Assembly (NCBI RefSeq): GCF_000143415.4
Contig: NW_003314320.1
Span: forward strand, 881,231 to 926,230
Reading direction: 5' to 3'
DNA from: Selaginella moellendorffii
Lineage: Eukaryota; Streptophyta; Lycopodiopsida; Selaginellales; Selaginellaceae
DNA length: 45,000 bases
The notes beneath the pieces are model-generated. The model was not told the origin of the DNA, made no database searches, and saw nothing but the letters and a program-made list of their open reading frames with translations. The position numbers were made by a program, and so were the translations under genes. This document shows positions 43,302 through 45,000 of this stretch, piece by piece (position 1 is the stretch's first letter; every line of letters starts with the position of its first letter).

Positions 43302-45000
43302 CTAAACCTTACCGATGGGTTTGGTTTCTTTGCTTAGGAGGGTTGGGGCCTCTAGCTTCTCTCTCTATGTTCCTGCAAGCAGGGGCATATCACACTTTTG
43401 TAAGCTGGGTGACTCCTAGAGTAGCAAGGGTGGCTGACTCCGTGGGTCATTTCCTTGTCGGCGACAGCCGGAAGGTGTCTGAGCTGGTAGCGCATCCGCG
43501 TTAGACAAAGAGGTTGCCTCCTAACTCATTTAAGTTGGTGCATTTCTCACATAGTGTGAATATTGTGAACTTTTTCTGGAGTTGTTTCCTTGGCGGTATT
43601 CTAGACTCGAGTGTGCATCGATAAGGACGTCGATCTTCTCTAGGGGGGGAGAGTGTTGCGAATATGACTTTGGGTATCGAAAGTTACCTGTCGACTAATC
43701 CTTACGGACACTCTTACCTTACTGCCACGATGGCAGGAGGTCGGTATTGCTCGACCCGTTATTAGTCTCCGCCTAAGCTAGTTGAGAAACTGGTCATCAC
43801 ATGTGCACTTAGACCGGAAGGGCACTAAGGAAGGAAATCCTAAGTTGTCTTTTAGTCAAGCAGATTTGACACGGTGATGAGAAACTCATGATGTTGACTT
43901 GCACTTGCTAGTGTTGGGAACCCCTGCGATATTGAGTTTGGTCCCTCAATATCGCTAGATGATAGCTTACCGTGTCTGCCCCTCGTTATCATGCCCTTAG
44001 TGTTAGTCTGAATTCGGTCCCAAATGCTATTTATGGAAAGTGTCCAGATTTGCTCATTTGGTATATCTACGGAATGTAGAGATTGGCTTGAACACGATGG
44101 TGTTTATCCCGTGTCCAAATTCGCAATCTAAGGACATTCCATATTTAATAAGTTTCAAGCTTGTCCCAGAGACTAACTCCTAATACTAAGGGAGGCTTGG
44201 GTGAAAGCCCAAAGCGTGTGTTCCTCAAGGGGGGGGGGGGCTGTGGGGGGTTCCAAATGTATAGTAGGGATAGTGGGTAGGTTGGGCATAGCCGACCAAC
44301 CTGAGGCATAGTCTAGCTCCCGCTTGTGTGCCTGTCCTTGTTCTGCGTCCGGCTTGGGTCTAAGCCCAAGTTCCATTCCATGCTAGCTGGTGGAGTACCC
44401 ATATCCTCGCGTTAGGCCACCAGTATGCCGAAATAGTGCCAGACTCTGTTTGGCTCCGTTTTGCGTGCTGGTCCTGGCATTGGGATGCTGGTTGCTCCAG
44501 GACTGTTCCAAGTCGCTCCGAGCTCATGTCCCTTCGCTCCTTGGGCTTTATGCTCGGGAGTTGCTCCGTGGTTCGGTTCCATCACTCTTTGGCTTCACGC
44601 TTGGGAGTTTGGCACCGTTCCTTCGTTCAGTGGCCCAAGGCCCTGAACCTCGGGTTCCTATGGACACGTGGCATGGACACATGGCATCTGTCACGTGGCA
44701 CAAAAAGGGTTTAAGTTCCGCTTCGTGGTGTTATCCTATGGTAAATCACCATAGGATAAAGGGTCAAAACCACGTGCGCTACACATATCAATCATTTTTT
44801 ACTTTTATGATTCTCATTCTAAATTTGGTATTGAGTTGAAAGTTTTTTTATCCTTTTCATACTAATATAGATGTTGAGTATATACATGAAGTTGAGAATC
44901 TTATTTTTATTTCTTTGGTGGAGTCTTTGATTAATTATAGTATCCTTTATTCCAAAAGTTAAGTTATTTTAGCCAAAGTTTCAGATTGAATGCATATCCT
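43302..45000 (+). mobile_element. W: 3' part of another LTR element (plus strand)
   Basis: 43302-43641 is non-coding sequence right of X. A PPT (AGGGGGGGAGAG) at 43642-43653 is followed by TGTTGCGAATATG, a likely LTR start at 43654. Inside it, 44166-44275 matches the reverse complement of the Z LTR block around 13935-14035, in the same sense relative to each element. The LTR end is not identifiable before 45000. Confidence 0.6.
44731..44759. repeat. Perfect 12-bp stem hairpin in LTR W
   Basis: TTATCCTATGGT, loop AAATC, ACCATAGGATAA. Position near the end of a transcript could suit a terminator or processing structure, but nothing else supports a role. Confidence 0.6.

Noticed and set aside
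43430-43520. tRNA-like A-box sequence (GAGCTGGTAGCGCATCC)
   Set aside because: No matching anticodon stem, T-arm or acceptor stem follows; probably chance or a tRNA-derived remnant.

Overview
The window looks like a transposon graveyard from the nuclear genome of a green-lineage organism, probably a seedless plant or streptophyte alga. The signs are chromodomain Ty3/gypsy elements, tRNA-iMet primer sites, a plant telobox (CTAAACCC)n, CAG-to-TAG decay as expected from CHG methylation, and very short (47-57 nt) GT-AG introns. The species cannot be fixed from the sequence. I see no convincing host gene; essentially everything is nested mobile DNA.

Layout, from the outermost layer inwards. (1) W: 3' end of a plus-strand LTR element at 43302-45000. 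(2) X: a minus-strand, non-coding LTR element whose right LTR is 41782-43301 and whose internal region is 38255-41781. Its left LTR is broken into 11720-12328 and 37665-38254, and the rest lies left of the window. (3) Giant DNA transposon copy A (1-11719, left end outside) sits in X's left LTR. (4) Y: a plus-strand Ty3/gypsy chromovirus, 12329-37664, TSD CTCGG, also sits in X's left LTR. (5) Z: a young minus-strand Ty3/gypsy chromovirus, 13240-20772, TSD TTCTG, interrupts Y's gag. (6) Giant DNA transposon copy B, 25179-37250, TSD AATC, interrupts Y's 3' LTR.

The giant transposon is the most interesting object. It is about 12.1 kb in copy B and would be about 13.7 kb undeleted. It has 24-bp perfect terminal inverted repeats in copy B and two divergent genes. 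Gene M (leftward) is a multi-exon gene for a roughly 1560-residue protein with a ParB/sulfiredoxin-like domain, basic and very acidic tracts, a Pro/Thr repeat region and an FCP1/HAD phosphatase-like C-terminus. Gene P (rightward) encodes a 1029-residue putative transposase with two DUF8039-like modules, an HTH-like segment, a CxxC motif, a D...D...E/D RNase H-like core resembling DUF7869 proteins, and an SH3/BAH-like tail. A small gene S lies near the right end. About 40 copies of a 22-bp palindrome (arms ATGGCRTG and CAYGCCAT, centre WGGCCW) stud the giant element, in introns, exons and intergenic DNA. I found none in the surrounding LTR elements. Five of the eight M introns in copy A contain one.

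Both giant copies are disabled, but by different stop codons, nearly all single C-to-T or G-to-A changes, so an intact ancestor can be inferred by comparing them. Two LTR elements also show unusual biology. Z appears to carry two mini-introns (47 and 53 nt) in its integrase/chromodomain region. Y shows the hallmarks of Tf1/sushi-type self-priming rather than tRNA priming.
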